From: Fusobacterium necrogenes
GTDB taxonomy: Bacteria; Fusobacteriota; Fusobacteriia; Fusobacteriales; Fusobacteriaceae
Length of the DNA: 64,000 bases
Direction of reading: 5' to 3'
NCBI RefSeq assembly: GCF_900450765.1
Contig: NZ_UGGU01000003.1
Location: 1,502,854-1,566,853 of the forward strand
Of this stretch, positions 49,902 to 58,802 are shown one piece after another; the stretch's first letter is position 1, and each line of letters begins with the position of its first letter. The notes beneath the pieces were generated by a model that ran no database searches, was not told where the DNA came from, and saw only the letters and a list, made by a program, of their open reading frames with translations. Made by a program: the position numbers and the translations under genes.

Positions 49902-51635
49902 ATGAAATACCTGACAGGAAAGTGTGTATATGAAGGTGTTGTAATTGGAAAAACTTATTTAGATACAAATATAAATTTGCAAAATGAAAAAGAGAATATC
50001 AGTTTTGAAGAAATTGAAAAAGAAAAAACAAGGCTAGAAATATGTATAAAAAAATCTATTCTCTCATTAAAAAATTTAAAAATGGACTTAAGTAATAAAA
50101 TTGACAAACAAGAGCTTGAAATAATTGAAGCTCATCTCTTATTAATCTCAGATCCTATATATATTTCTGACATAAGAAAAACAATAGAGCAAAAACAAAA
50201 AAAAGCAGAGTTTGCTATAAAAGAAGTTACAGAAAAGTTTATAAGATTATTTGAGAATATAAATATCCCTATCTATAAACAAAGAGGTTTGGATATTAAA
50301 GATGTGGGTAATAGATTAATCGAAACTTTGAATAATGGGAATGAAAATTATAAAAAATATGATGAGAAAATACTTGTTACAAAAGAAATTTATCCAACTG
50401 AGTTATTAAAAATTCATAAAGAAGGGATTAATCTAAAAGGAATTATTATGGAGTATGGTGGTGAGACATCCCATTTAGCTATTCTTGCTAAAGCACTAAA
50501 AATACCAACACTCATGGGAGTAACAAATATCTTTAATTATGACTGGAAAGAGGAAATTATTTTAGATACTACTCAAGAAAATGGGTTAGTAATTATAGCT
50601 CCAAATGACTCACAAATAAAGGAGTATTCAAAAAAAAGAGAAAATTTTTTAAACATTCTTGAACAAGTTAGACAATCAGCTTCTTCACCTTGTATTACAA
50701 AAGATGGTAAAAATATAAATTTATATTTAAATTTAGGTACTAATGAGCAAAAAATAAACTCTGAAATAGATAGAAAATTAATAGCAGGAGTAGGATTACT
50801 TAGAACTGAACTAATTTATATGAATACTACTTCTTTTCCATCTGAAGAAGAACAATTAAAGAAATACAAACAAATATTAAATGGATTTTCAAAAGAACAA
50901 TCTATCATAATAAGAACCTTAGATATTGGTGCAGATAAACAACTTTCTTATTTTAAAATGAAAAATGAAACCAATCCTTTCTTAGGACTTAGAGGTATTA
51001 GATTTTCTTTGAGATACCCTGATATTTTCGAAACACAATTAAGAGCAATTCTCAGATTATCTAATGAAAAAAATGTAAAAATAATGTATCCTATGATAAC
51101 AAGTATCAATGAAATAAAAAAAGCCAATATAATTTTAGAAAAAGTCAAAGAAAATTTAAAAAAAGAAAAAATTCCTTTTAATGAAAAAATTGAAGTTGGT
51201 ATCATGGTAGAAGTTCCTTCTGTTATCTTACTAGCTGAAGAATTTGCTAGAGAAGTTGACTTTTTTAGTATTGGAAGCAATGATTTAACCCAATATATTT
51301 TAGCTACTGATAGACTTTCAGAAACTGTTGGTGAACTCTATTCTTCATATAATCCAGCTGTTCTAAAAGCTATATACTACATAAAAGAAGCTGCTGATAA
51401 ATATAGAAAAAAAGTTTCTGTATGTGGAGAAATGGCTGGTGATTTAAAAGCAATAATTGCTCTTTTAAGTTTAGGTATAAAGGATTTCAGTATGGTAGAA
51501 AGCTCTATATTGGCTGCTAAAACTTTAATTAGAAATCTCAATTACGAAGATCTAGGCAAAATTAAAGAAAGTATCTTAAATTCTAAAGATGAAAAAGAAG
51601 TAAAAAATATTTTAAAAAAGTACATCAATTATTAA
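49902..51635 (+). CDS. ptsI: Phosphoenolpyruvate-protein phosphotransferase (PTS enzyme I)
   Basis: A 577-residue cytosolic enzyme taking phosphate from PEP to HPr, starting sugar uptake by all PTS transporters. The phospho-His site is GGETSHLAILAKALKIPTLM; the PEP-binding barrel has LLRTELIYMNTTSFPSEEEQ, IIRTLDIGADKQLSYF, NPFLGLRGIRFSL, DFFSIGSNDLTQYILATDR and VSVCGEMAGDLKAI. The ATG at 49902 is preceded by GAGGTGG; an earlier in-frame GTG overlaps that site. Unusually, ptsI precedes ptsH. Confidence 0.96.
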   Translation: MKYLTGKCVYEGVVIGKTYLDTNINLQNEKENISFEEIEKEKTRLEICIKKSILSLKNLKMDLSNKIDKQELEIIEAHLLLISDPIYISDIRKTIEQKQKKAEFAIKEVTEKFIRLFENINIPIYKQRGLDIKDVGNRLIETLNNGNENYKKYDEKILVTKEIYPTELLKIHKEGINLKGIIMEYGGETSHLAILAKALKIPTLMGVTNIFNYDWKEEIILDTTQENGLVIIAPNDSQIKEYSKKRENFLNILEQVRQSASSPCITKDGKNINLYLNLGTNEQKINSEIDRKLIAGVGLLRTELIYMNTTSFPSEEEQLKKYKQILNGFSKEQSIIIRTLDIGADKQLSYFKMKNETNPFLGLRGIRFSLRYPDIFETQLRAILRLSNEKNVKIMYPMITSINEIKKANIILEKVKENLKKEKIPFNEKIEVGIMVEVPSVILLAEEFAREVDFFSIGSNDLTQYILATDRLSETVGELYSSYNPAVLKAIYYIKEAADKYRKKVSVCGEMAGDLKAIIALLSLGIKDFSMVESSILAAKTLIRNLNYEDLGKIKESILNSKDEKEVKNILKKYINY

Positions 51636-51658
51636 AAATTAGGAGATTAAAAAATAAT

Positions 51659-51928
51659 ATGAAAAGTATAATAGTAGAAATCAAAAATAAAGCTGGACTT
51701 CATGCTAGACCTTCATCACTTTTTGTACAAGTAGTAACTAACTACGATTCTAATATAATTGTAAAATGTGGTAATGAAGAAATAAATGGAAAAAGTATAA
51801 TGGGATTAATGTTATTAGCTGCAGAGCAAGGTAGAAAATTAGAGCTCATAGCTGATGGTCCTGACGAAAATGAAATGTTAGAAGCATTAGTAAATCTAAT
51901 AGAAGTTAAAAAATTTAATGAGGAATGA
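51659..51928 (+). CDS. ptsH: Phosphocarrier protein HPr
   Basis: An 89-residue HPr that relays phosphate from enzyme I to the sugar-specific EIIA proteins. The active His is in NKAGLHARPSSLFVQVV, and NGKSIMGLMLLAAEQGRKL carries the Ser that HPr kinase phosphorylates in Gram-positive-like systems. It is 23 bases after ptsI and its stop overlaps the next gene region in an ATGA arrangement. Confidence 0.97.
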   Translation: MKSIIVEIKNKAGLHARPSSLFVQVVTNYDSNIIVKCGNEEINGKSIMGLMLLAAEQGRKLELIADGPDENEMLEALVNLIEVKKFNEE

Positions 51929-51930
51929 TT

Positions 51931-52800
51931 ATGAAAATTATAAGAGCTAAACATATGGGATTTTGTTTTGGAGTTTCTGGAGCTATAAATATATGTCATA
52001 AAATTTCTAATGATGAAAAAAATAAAAATAAAAAAATATATATTTTAGGAATGTTAGTTCATAATGAATATGTTGTTAACCAACTTTCAAAGCAAGGATT
52101 TAAAATTGTTCAAGAACTTGATATTTTACAAGGAAGAGATAAACTTCAAAGAGGAGATATTGTAATAATTCGAGCTCACGGAACATCAGAAAAAATATTC
52201 GAAATTTTAAATAAAAAGAAAGTAGAAATCTATGATGCAACATGTATATTTGTAACACAAATTAGAAAGACTCTTGTAAAAATGGAAGAGAATGGATATG
52301 ATATATTATTTATAGGTGATAAAAATCATCCAGAAGTAAAAGGAATAATCTCTTTTGGTAAAAATGTAACAGTTTGCAATGATCTAGAAGAATTAAAAAA
52401 TATAGTAATAGATCCAAAAAAAAAGTATTGTCTTTTAACACAAACAACTTTAAATAAAAAAAAGTTAGAAAAAATAAAAAGTTATTTGGAAAATAACTAT
52501 CAAAATGTTAAAATATTAGATAAGGTATGTGGGGCTACTCAAGTTAGACAAGAAGCAGTAGAAGAATTAGCCCAACAAGTGGATATGCTTATAGTTATTG
52601 GAGGAAAAACAAGTTCAAACACAAAAAAATTGTATGATATTTCATTAAACTTTAATCCTAATACCTATTTAGTTCAAGATGAAAATGATCTAAGAAAGGA
52701 ATGGTTTGAAGGAAAGAAAAAAATTGGCATAACCGCAGGAGCATCTACACCAGAAGAAATAGTTATTAAAATAGAAAATCAAATAAGGGGGATTCATTAA
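51931..52800 (+). CDS. ispH: 4-hydroxy-3-methylbut-2-enyl diphosphate reductase
   Basis: A 289-residue iron-sulphur enzyme, the last step of the MEP isoprenoid pathway, making IPP and DMAPP. The three cluster cysteines are in HMGFCFGVSGAINI, YDATCIFVTQIRK and DKVCGATQVRQEAVEEL. Other signatures are IRAHGT and VIGGKTSSNTKKLYDIS. The ATG at 51931 has GAGGAATGATT ahead of it; another ATG at 51925 overlaps the ptsH stop. Its stop overlaps the start of rpsA (TAATG). In many clostridia IspH is fused to S1; here the same pair exists as two overlapping genes. Confidence 0.95.
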   Translation: MKIIRAKHMGFCFGVSGAINICHKISNDEKNKNKKIYILGMLVHNEYVVNQLSKQGFKIVQELDILQGRDKLQRGDIVIIRAHGTSEKIFEILNKKKVEIYDATCIFVTQIRKTLVKMEENGYDILFIGDKNHPEVKGIISFGKNVTVCNDLEELKNIVIDPKKKYCLLTQTTLNKKKLEKIKSYLENNYQNVKILDKVCGATQVRQEAVEELAQQVDMLIVIGGKTSSNTKKLYDISLNFNPNTYLVQDENDLRKEWFEGKKKIGITAGASTPEEIVIKIENQIRGIH

Positions 52801-54422
52801 TGTATAATAACGAAAACTATGATGAATTTGAAGCTCTGCTAAACGATTACTTACCAGCAGAGGAAAAAATAAAGGTAAGAGTTACGGGAACAATTGCACA
52901 AAGAGATAGAAATTTTGCTTATCTTGATGTACAAGGACAACCAACAAGTGTTAGAGTTAGAAATGAAGAGCTTTTAGCTTATAACATAGGTGATGAAGTA
53001 GAGATTCTTTTAGTTGGAGAAACTGAAGATGGAGAATTTATAATTGGTTCAAGAAGAAGAATTGATATGGAAGATAATCTAAAAAAATTAGAAGAAGCTT
53101 TCGAGAAAAAAGAGATAATTACAGGAAAAATTATAAAAAAAATAAAAGGTGGATATATGGTAGAGGCTATGTTCCATCAAGGATTTTTACCAAATTCTTT
53201 ATCAGAAATTAATATGAAAGATGGAGATGACTTCATAGGTAAAGAAGTTCAACTTATGATAAAAGATATTCAAACAGAAAAAGACAAAAAAACTAAAAAA
53301 ATAACTTTTTCAAGAAAAGATATCACTTTACAAAAAGAAGAGCAAGAATTCTCTCAGTTAAAAGTAGGAGATATAGTTGAAGCTGAAGTAACCGATGTAT
53401 TAGATTTTGGACTATCTGTAAAAATAGGTCATCTGAGAGGATTTATTCATATCTCTGAAACATCTTGGAAAAAATTAGAAAAGTTAACTGATGAATATAA
53501 AAAAGGCGATTCTATTCAAGGAAAAATTATCTCTTTAGAACCCGAAAAGAAAAATATCAAACTTTCTATAAAAGCTCTAACTAAAAACCCTTGGGATATT
53601 GTAGCTGAAAATATTGGAGTAGGCTCTATAGTCAATGGAAAAGTAACTAAATTACTTCCTTATGGAGCATTTGTAGAAATAACTGATGGAGTAGAAGGAC
53701 TTATTCACATGTCTGATTTTACTTGGAATAAAAAAAGAGTAAATCTTGCAGAATTTACACAAGTAGGAGATCTTATAAAAGTAAAAGTACTTGAATTTGT
53801 TCCTAGCGAAAGAAAATTAAAGTTAGGAATAAAACAACTTTGTGAAAATCCATGGGATTCTGCAGAAGAAAGATTTGCTATTGGTAAAGAATTATCAGCA
53901 AAAGTTTTAGATATAAAACCATTTGGACTATTTGCTGAAGTTGAACCTGGAGTAGATGTATTTATTCATCAATCAGATTACAATTGGCAAGGAGAAACTA
54001 GTAAAAAATTCTCTATTGGTGATAGTATAAACTTTAAAGTTATTGATTTAAATATGGAAGATAATAAAATTAAAGGAAGTATTAAAGCTTTAACTAAGAG
54101 TCCTTGGGAAGTAGCTCTTGAAAATTATAAAGTTGGACAAACTGTAGAAAAAGAAATAAAAAACATTATGGATTTTGGTTTATTTTTAAATTTGAGCAAA
54201 GGTATAGATGGATTTGTTCCTGCTCAAATGGCATCTAAAGATTTTATTAAAAATTTAAAAGATAGATTTAAAGTTGGAGATATTGTAAAGGCACAGATCA
54301 TTGAGATAGATAAAGAAAAACAAAGAATCAAGTTATCTATTAAAAAAATAGAATTAGAAGATGAAAAAAGAGAAAATCAAGAACTTTTATCTAAATATGG
54401 AACTTCTTCTACTGAAGAATAA
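52800..54422 (+). CDS. rpsA: Ribosomal protein S1-like (six S1 domains)
   Basis: A 540-residue RNA-binding protein with six tandem S1 domains, the number found in E. coli S1. The repeats begin near VRVTGTIAQRDRNFAYLDV, IITGKIIKKIKGGYMVEAM, VGDIVEAEVTDVLDFGLSVK, GSIVNGKVTKLLPYGAFVEI, GKELSAKVLDIKPFGLFAEV and VEKEIKNIMDFGLFLNL. Domain linkers show the NPWD-type motifs typical of S1. The protein helps mRNA bind the 30S subunit, though the first domains are divergent as in S1. Start overlaps ispH stop by one base; two terminators follow. Confidence 0.92.
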   Translation: MYNNENYDEFEALLNDYLPAEEKIKVRVTGTIAQRDRNFAYLDVQGQPTSVRVRNEELLAYNIGDEVEILLVGETEDGEFIIGSRRRIDMEDNLKKLEEAFEKKEIITGKIIKKIKGGYMVEAMFHQGFLPNSLSEINMKDGDDFIGKEVQLMIKDIQTEKDKKTKKITFSRKDITLQKEEQEFSQLKVGDIVEAEVTDVLDFGLSVKIGHLRGFIHISETSWKKLEKLTDEYKKGDSIQGKIISLEPEKKNIKLSIKALTKNPWDIVAENIGVGSIVNGKVTKLLPYGAFVEITDGVEGLIHMSDFTWNKKRVNLAEFTQVGDLIKVKVLEFVPSERKLKLGIKQLCENPWDSAEERFAIGKELSAKVLDIKPFGLFAEVEPGVDVFIHQSDYNWQGETSKKFSIGDSINFKVIDLNMEDNKIKGSIKALTKSPWEVALENYKVGQTVEKEIKNIMDFGLFLNLSKGIDGFVPAQMASKDFIKNLKDRFKVGDIVKAQIIEIDKEKQRIKLSIKKIELEDEKRENQELLSKYGTSSTEE

Positions 54423-54434
54423 TCATCTAAATTT

Positions 54435-54466
54435 GGAGATTTCATAAACTTGATTTCTCCTTTTTT
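54435..54466 (+). terminator. Terminator after rpsA
   Basis: GGAGA (54435-54439) pairs with TCTCC (54556-54460 region, at 54456-54460), with an inner TCA/TGA pairing past a TT/TT internal loop, followed by TTTTTT at 54461-54466. Confidence 0.65.
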
Positions 54467-54559
54467 ATTTTCAATCTTTAAATAATAAGGTTAGATTATT
54501 TAGATATTTTCAAATGAAAATTAAGAATTATTTTATTTATAAAAAGTTACAACTATATC

Positions 54560-54597
54560 AAAAAGGAAGTCAATCAATTATTGATGACTTCCTTTTT
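54560..54597. terminator. Bidirectional terminator between rpsA and gpmI
   Basis: AAAAAGGAAGTCA (54560-54572) pairs perfectly with TGACTTCCTTTTT (54585-54597); the loop itself contains TCAAT/ATTGA. It is placed to end gpmI transcripts on the minus strand and backs up the rpsA terminator. Confidence 0.85.
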
Positions 54598-54614
54598 ATC
54601 CTTCTAACAATTAT

Positions 54615-56132
54615 TTACTTAACTAATAAAGATTTTCCATTCATCTCTTCTGGCTTAGCAAGCCCTAAGATATCTAACATAGTTGGAGCTATATCAGATA
54701 ATTTTCCATCTTCTAATTTAGCATTTTTATACTCATTAGAAACTAAGATAAATGGTACATTATTTGTAGTATGAGCTGTGAAAGGAATATGAGTTTCAGG
54801 ATCTTCCATTAACTCTACATTTCCATGGTCAGCAGTTATAAGTAATGTTCCTCCAAGTTCTAAAACTTTTTCAGAAACTTTAGCTATACATCTATCTACT
54901 TTTTGTACTGCAGCTACAGCAGCATCAAATACTCCTGTATGTCCTACCATATCTGGGTTAGCATAGTTTACTATAATTACATCATACTCTCCAGAGTTTA
55001 AAGCTTCCATTAGCCCTTCTGTTACTCCACAAGCTGACATCTCTGGTTGTAAATCATAAGTTGCTACTTTTGGTGATGCAACTAATTTTCTATCCTCTCC
55101 AGCAAATTGCTCCTCTTTTCCTCCATTGAAGAAGAAAGTTACATGGGCATATTTTTCGGTTTCAGCAGTTCTTAATTGTTTCATTCCAGCTTTTGCTAAA
55201 ACTTCTCCAAATGTATTTGTAATATCTTTATCTTCATATACAACTGGAGCATCTATTGTAGAATCATATTGACGCATACAATAATATTTTACTCCTAAGT
55301 ATTCTCTTTCAAATCCTGTAAACTCTTTATCATTTAAAGCTCTTGTAATTTCTCTTGCTCTATCTGGTCTAAAGTTAAAGTTAATAAATACATCTCCAGC
55401 TTTTATAAGTCCATTAACATCTATAACAGTTGGTACAACAAACTCATCTGTTTTCCCTTCTGCATAAGAAGCTTCTACTGCCTCTACTGCTGAGTTAGCT
55501 TTATTTCCTACTCCTAAAACCATAGCATCATAAGCAAGTTTTACTCTATCCCAGTTCTTATCTCTGTCCATAGCATAGTATCTTCCAGAAAGAGTAGCTA
55601 TTGTTCCTTCTCCTATCTCTTTCATCTTAGCTTCTAGCTCTTCTACAAATCCTTTAGCTGATTGTGGAGCTGTATCTCTTCCATCTAGAAAAGCATGTAC
55701 ATAAGCTTTTACTCCATATTTTTTAGCCATAGCTAAAAGACCAAATAGATGCTCTATATGAGAGTGTACCCCTCCATTTGATAAAAGTCCACCAAAATGA
55801 ACATTTTTTCGATTAGCAACAGCATATTCAAAAGCCTCTTTTAACACAGGATTTTCATATATTGTTCCCTCTCTGATATCTTTTGAAATCTCTACTAATG
55901 GTTGATATATTATTCTTCCAGAGCCTATATTTAAGTGTCCTACTTCTGAGTTACCCATTTGTCCATCAGGTAATCCTACTGCCTCTCCTGAAGCTTGTAA
56001 TTCAGAATGAGGATACTCATTCATAAGTCTATTGAATGTTTCAGGGTTAGCAGCAGTTATTGCATTTTTTTGCTCTGGATTTTTATTTATTCCCCAACCA
56101 TCTAATATCATTAACATTACTGGTTTTTTCAT
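54615..56132 (-). CDS. gpmI: 2,3-bisphosphoglycerate-independent phosphoglycerate mutase
   Basis: A 505-residue manganese-dependent enzyme of glycolysis interconverting 3- and 2-phosphoglycerate. Motifs are MLMILDGWGINKNPEQKNAI, GLPDGQMGNSEVGHLNIGSG with the phospho-Ser, HAFLDGRDTAPQSAKGFVEE, SGRYYAMDRDKNWDRVKLAY and LITADHGNVELMEDP. It is 25 bases after tpiA and co-transcribed with it, two glycolytic steps together. Confidence 0.98.
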   Translation of the reverse strand: MKKPVMLMILDGWGINKNPEQKNAITAANPETFNRLMNEYPHSELQASGEAVGLPDGQMGNSEVGHLNIGSGRIIYQPLVEISKDIREGTIYENPVLKEAFEYAVANRKNVHFGGLLSNGGVHSHIEHLFGLLAMAKKYGVKAYVHAFLDGRDTAPQSAKGFVEELEAKMKEIGEGTIATLSGRYYAMDRDKNWDRVKLAYDAMVLGVGNKANSAVEAVEASYAEGKTDEFVVPTVIDVNGLIKAGDVFINFNFRPDRAREITRALNDKEFTGFEREYLGVKYYCMRQYDSTIDAPVVYEDKDITNTFGEVLAKAGMKQLRTAETEKYAHVTFFFNGGKEEQFAGEDRKLVASPKVATYDLQPEMSACGVTEGLMEALNSGEYDVIIVNYANPDMVGHTGVFDAAVAAVQKVDRCIAKVSEKVLELGGTLLITADHGNVELMEDPETHIPFTAHTTNNVPFILVSNEYKNAKLEDGKLSDIAPTMLDILGLAKPEEMNGKSLLVK

Positions 56133-56157
56133 TATTTTTATTCCTCCTAAAATTTGA

Positions 56158-56910
56158 CTACTTTGCAGCTAAAACTATTTTAGCAAATGAAGCTGCCTCT
56201 AATGAAGCTCCTCCAATTAATCCACCATCTATATCAGCTTGAGCTAATAATTCAGCAGCATTTTCAGGTTTCATTGATCCTCCATATTGGATTACCATTT
56301 CATCAGCTACTGCTCCAAACATAGATTTTAATACTTCTCTTATCTCTTTATGAGTCTCTTGTGCCATTTCTGGAGTAGCAGTTTTCCCTGTTCCTATTGC
56401 CCATACCGGCTCATAAGCTATGATTATATTTTTAGCTTCTTCAGCAGTTATATCTTTTAATCCTTCTCTTACTTGAGTTTCATTTACTTCAGCAGTTCTT
56501 CCAGCTTCTCTATCTTCTAATTTTTCTCCAACACATAGGATAGGAGTCATTCCAGCTGCTAATACAGCTTTTACTTTCTCATTGATGAACTCATTTGACT
56601 CTTTGAAGTATTCTCTTCTTTCTGAGTGTCCTAAGATTACATATTTTACTCCTATTGCTTTTAACATTGTAGGAGAAACTTCCCCAGTGTAAGCTCCTGA
56701 TGATCTTGGATATACGTTTTCTGCAGCTATCTCTACATTACTTCCTTCTACTGCTTTTACAGCATCAGATAGAGCTGTAAATGGAGCTCCTATTACTATT
56801 TTTACTCCTTTTATATCTTTTACTAATCTTTTTAATTCAGTAAGCATTTCTACTGCTTCTGTATTGGTTTTATTCATTTTCCAGTTTCCAGCTATTACAT
56901 TTGTTCTCAT
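56158..56910 (-). CDS. tpiA: Triosephosphate isomerase
   Basis: A 250-residue TIM-barrel enzyme interconverting dihydroxyacetone phosphate and glyceraldehyde-3-phosphate. The N-terminal GNWKMNKT carries the catalytic Lys, GHSERREYFKESNEFI the His, and AYEPVWAIGTGKTATPEMA the catalytic Glu and flexible loop; IQYGGSMKPENAAELL and GGLIGGASL bind phosphate. It begins the tpiA-gpmI unit. Confidence 0.98.
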   Translation of the reverse strand: MRTNVIAGNWKMNKTNTEAVEMLTELKRLVKDIKGVKIVIGAPFTALSDAVKAVEGSNVEIAAENVYPRSSGAYTGEVSPTMLKAIGVKYVILGHSERREYFKESNEFINEKVKAVLAAGMTPILCVGEKLEDREAGRTAEVNETQVREGLKDITAEEAKNIIIAYEPVWAIGTGKTATPEMAQETHKEIREVLKSMFGAVADEMVIQYGGSMKPENAAELLAQADIDGGLIGGASLEAASFAKIVLAAK

Positions 56911-56940
56911 TATACTCCTCCATCTTTTTTCTATTTTCTT

Positions 56941-56976
56941 ATTTTAAATCTTATCACAGAGATTATCAATTTTCAA
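56941..56976 (-). promoter_or_regulatory. Two overlapping candidate promoters for tpiA-gpmI
   Basis: On the minus strand TTGAAA (56971-56976), 17 bases, TAAGAT (56948-56953); and, offset by seven bases, TTGATA (56964-56969), 17 bases, TAAAAT (56941-56946). Either fits; the second is slightly closer to tpiA. Confidence 0.6.
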
Positions 56977-57002
56977 ATATTAGATTGATCAGTATCTAAC
57001 TC

Positions 57003-57623
57003 TTAGTTGAGCAATCTTTTACGATTTTCTTCATCTAAGATGTCATTATAATAATTCTCAATATTTTCATAAAAGTCTTTAAGTAGGTTACCTATAGAAA
57101 ATTCCAGCATCTCAACAAACACTTCATAATCTTGAGCATCATATGCCTTTTCAATTCGTTCCATTTCTTGCTCAAATTCAATTATATATTCATCAAAATC
57201 ACTATATAGAAAATCTAAATCTCCACTAGCCTTCATAAGCAATAATAAGTTATAAAACCATCTTAAAAAAATTCCTCTTTCCACCATTTCTATTTCAGTG
57301 ACAACAACAGCTGCTCTACCTACATTAGTGGGATCTTCATCAGCATAATCAAAAATTGAAAAAAATAAATCAATTTGTTCCTTTGCTCTTAATATTGAAT
57401 CTAATAACATTTCTCCTTCTGTTTTTGTAATAACTTCTATCAATCTTAAATCCTTTAAATCTACTATAGAATTTTCTTTTAATTTTTCTCCATTAATATA
57501 AAATTTATAAGGGACTTTATTGCTCAGAGTCAACTGCTTTGTAATTTCATTAATCATTCTCCCAAAACTTTTAAATTTTTTCTGCTTCAATTTCATCTTT
57601 TTATTATCTACGTACAATTCCAT
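57003..57623 (-). CDS. Hypothetical acidic helical protein
   Basis: A 206-residue cytosolic protein I do not recognise. The first 70 residues look like a small beta-grasp-like domain (ELYVDNKKMKLKQKKFKSFG then YKFYINGEKLKENSIVDLKD), the rest is acidic and helical (YSDFDEYIIEFEQEMERIEK). No signal peptide, membrane segment or catalytic motif is obvious. It is the last gene of the rluD cluster, 13 bases after comF, with AGGAG-type ribosome-binding site. Function unknown. Confidence 0.78.
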   Translation of the reverse strand: MELYVDNKKMKLKQKKFKSFGRMINEITKQLTLSNKVPYKFYINGEKLKENSIVDLKDLRLIEVITKTEGEMLLDSILRAKEQIDLFFSIFDYADEDPTNVGRAAVVVTEIEMVERGIFLRWFYNLLLLMKASGDLDFLYSDFDEYIIEFEQEMERIEKAYDAQDYEVFVEMLEFSIGNLLKDFYENIENYYNDILDEENRKRLLN

Positions 57624-57636
57624 CTTTTCTCCTAAA

Positions 57637-58278
57637 TCACGGTTTAAAAATTTTTGAAACTGCTAAAGAAAAAATATATATGCTTTCAGGAGATGCAATT
57701 TTTGTTATTTCTTTTACTATTTCTTTTATTGTATTTCCTGTAGTTACTATATCATCAACTATCAATACATTTTTTCCATTTATATCTAAATTCCTATTTT
57801 TAAAAGCATTATATATATTCTTTTTTCTGTCCTTGCTATCAAGTAATTCATACATATGTTTAGTATTTTTTTCTCTTATTATTCTTTTGTATTCTATTCC
57901 ACATCTATCAAGTAAATCTTCTATCTGATTAAATCCTCTTTCTCTTTCTCTTTCTTTACTTATAGGAACAGGTAAAACTATATCTATTCTTTTTTCTTTA
58001 ATAAGACTCTTAATCGGATCTTTTATTAATAAAGCTATCTCATATCCAAGATTTCTTCTATTTTTCAATTTAAAATCAGCTATTAAACTTTTTATTTCTT
58101 CGTTATAATAGTATAAATAATAATAATTTTTTATATTTTTTATTTTTCCTTTTCTTTTCAATAAAAAGTAACATTCATTACAAATATAATTATTTTCTTG
58201 GGAAATTTTTTTACATATTGGACATCTTTGAGAAAAAACTAACTCTTTAATATTCTGGACAAAGTTTCTTTTTTTCAT
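57637..58278 (-). CDS. comF: ComF-family phosphoribosyltransferase-like protein
   Basis: A 213-residue protein with an N-terminal four-cysteine zinc finger (CPICKKISQENNYICNECY) and a C-terminal phosphoribosyltransferase fold with the PRPP-loop motif VLIVDDIVTTGNTIKEI. The middle has the family motif VLPVPISKERERERGFNQI. ComF proteins support DNA uptake in naturally competent bacteria, but they also occur widely without proven competence. Its start overlaps the zinc-ribbon gene by 32 bases and has only a weak ribosome-binding site, so it is probably translationally coupled. Confidence 0.88.
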   Translation of the reverse strand: MKKRNFVQNIKELVFSQRCPICKKISQENNYICNECYFLLKRKGKIKNIKNYYYLYYYNEEIKSLIADFKLKNRRNLGYEIALLIKDPIKSLIKEKRIDIVLPVPISKERERERGFNQIEDLLDRCGIEYKRIIREKNTKHMYELLDSKDRKKNIYNAFKNRNLDINGKNVLIVDDIVTTGNTIKEIVKEITKIASPESIYIFSLAVSKIFKP

Positions 58279-58456
58279 CTTTTTCCATATTCACTATTTT
58301 TGCAGAATATATCTCTGTATACCCACAATTCAGACAAGTTTTTATATAATAAGTTTCAAATTCTAATTTTAAACCAGGGCTTTTCTCTGGAATAACTGTT
58401 GTTTTTACTTGGTATTTATCACAACCACATTTTATACATTTAAAATCCAATTTCAT
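58247..58456 (-). CDS. Small zinc-ribbon protein
   Basis: A 69-residue protein with two CxxC pairs, FKCIKCGCDKYQVKTT and IKTCLNCGYTEIYSAKI, spaced as in a zinc ribbon. It overlaps yraN by 17 bases at its start and comF by 32 bases at its end. It belongs to a family of short nucleic-acid-binding-type zinc ribbons of unknown role. The ATG at 58456 follows GGGGTG; a GTG one codon earlier is also possible. The conserved gene order and intact cysteines argue that it is real. Confidence 0.75.
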   Translation of the reverse strand: MKLDFKCIKCGCDKYQVKTTVIPEKSPGLKLEFETYYIKTCLNCGYTEIYSAKIVNMEKDEKKKLCPEY

Positions 58457-58802
58457 CACCCCATGTTAAATTTTTTGTCCAAGATATTTTTTCCCCTAAA
58501 AAACTTATACAATCAAACCTAGTCTTAGATGATAATTTTTTATTCAACATTAGATATACTTTAGCAGCATTATATATCCTTCTGATTTTTTTATAGTCTA
58601 CTGCCTCTAAACCATATCCATATTTTAAAGTTTTTCTATACTTCACTTCTACAAACACAATAGTATCTTCAAATTTTGCAATTATATCTATCTCTCCAGC
58701 TTTCACTCTATAATTTCTTTCTACTATTTCATATCCACGAGAGATAAGTAGCTTTACAGCTTTTTCCTCATACTTATCTCCTATCTCTCTATTATTTTGC
58801 AT
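58440..58802 (-). CDS. YraN-family (UPF0102) endonuclease-like protein
   Basis: A 120-residue protein with a restriction-endonuclease-like fold. The catalytic pattern is visible as GEIDIIAKFEDTIVFVEVKY, giving D, then E-x-K. The N-terminus GDKYEEKAVKLLISRGYEIV is typical. The family commonly lies next to rnhB, as here, and may act on Holliday-type or branched DNA; the physiological role is not settled. It overlaps rnhB by 11 bases and the zinc-ribbon gene by 17. Confidence 0.9.
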   Translation of the reverse strand: MQNNREIGDKYEEKAVKLLISRGYEIVERNYRVKAGEIDIIAKFEDTIVFVEVKYRKTLKYGYGLEAVDYKKIRRIYNAAKVYLMLNKKLSSKTRFDCISFLGEKISWTKNLTWGDEIGF

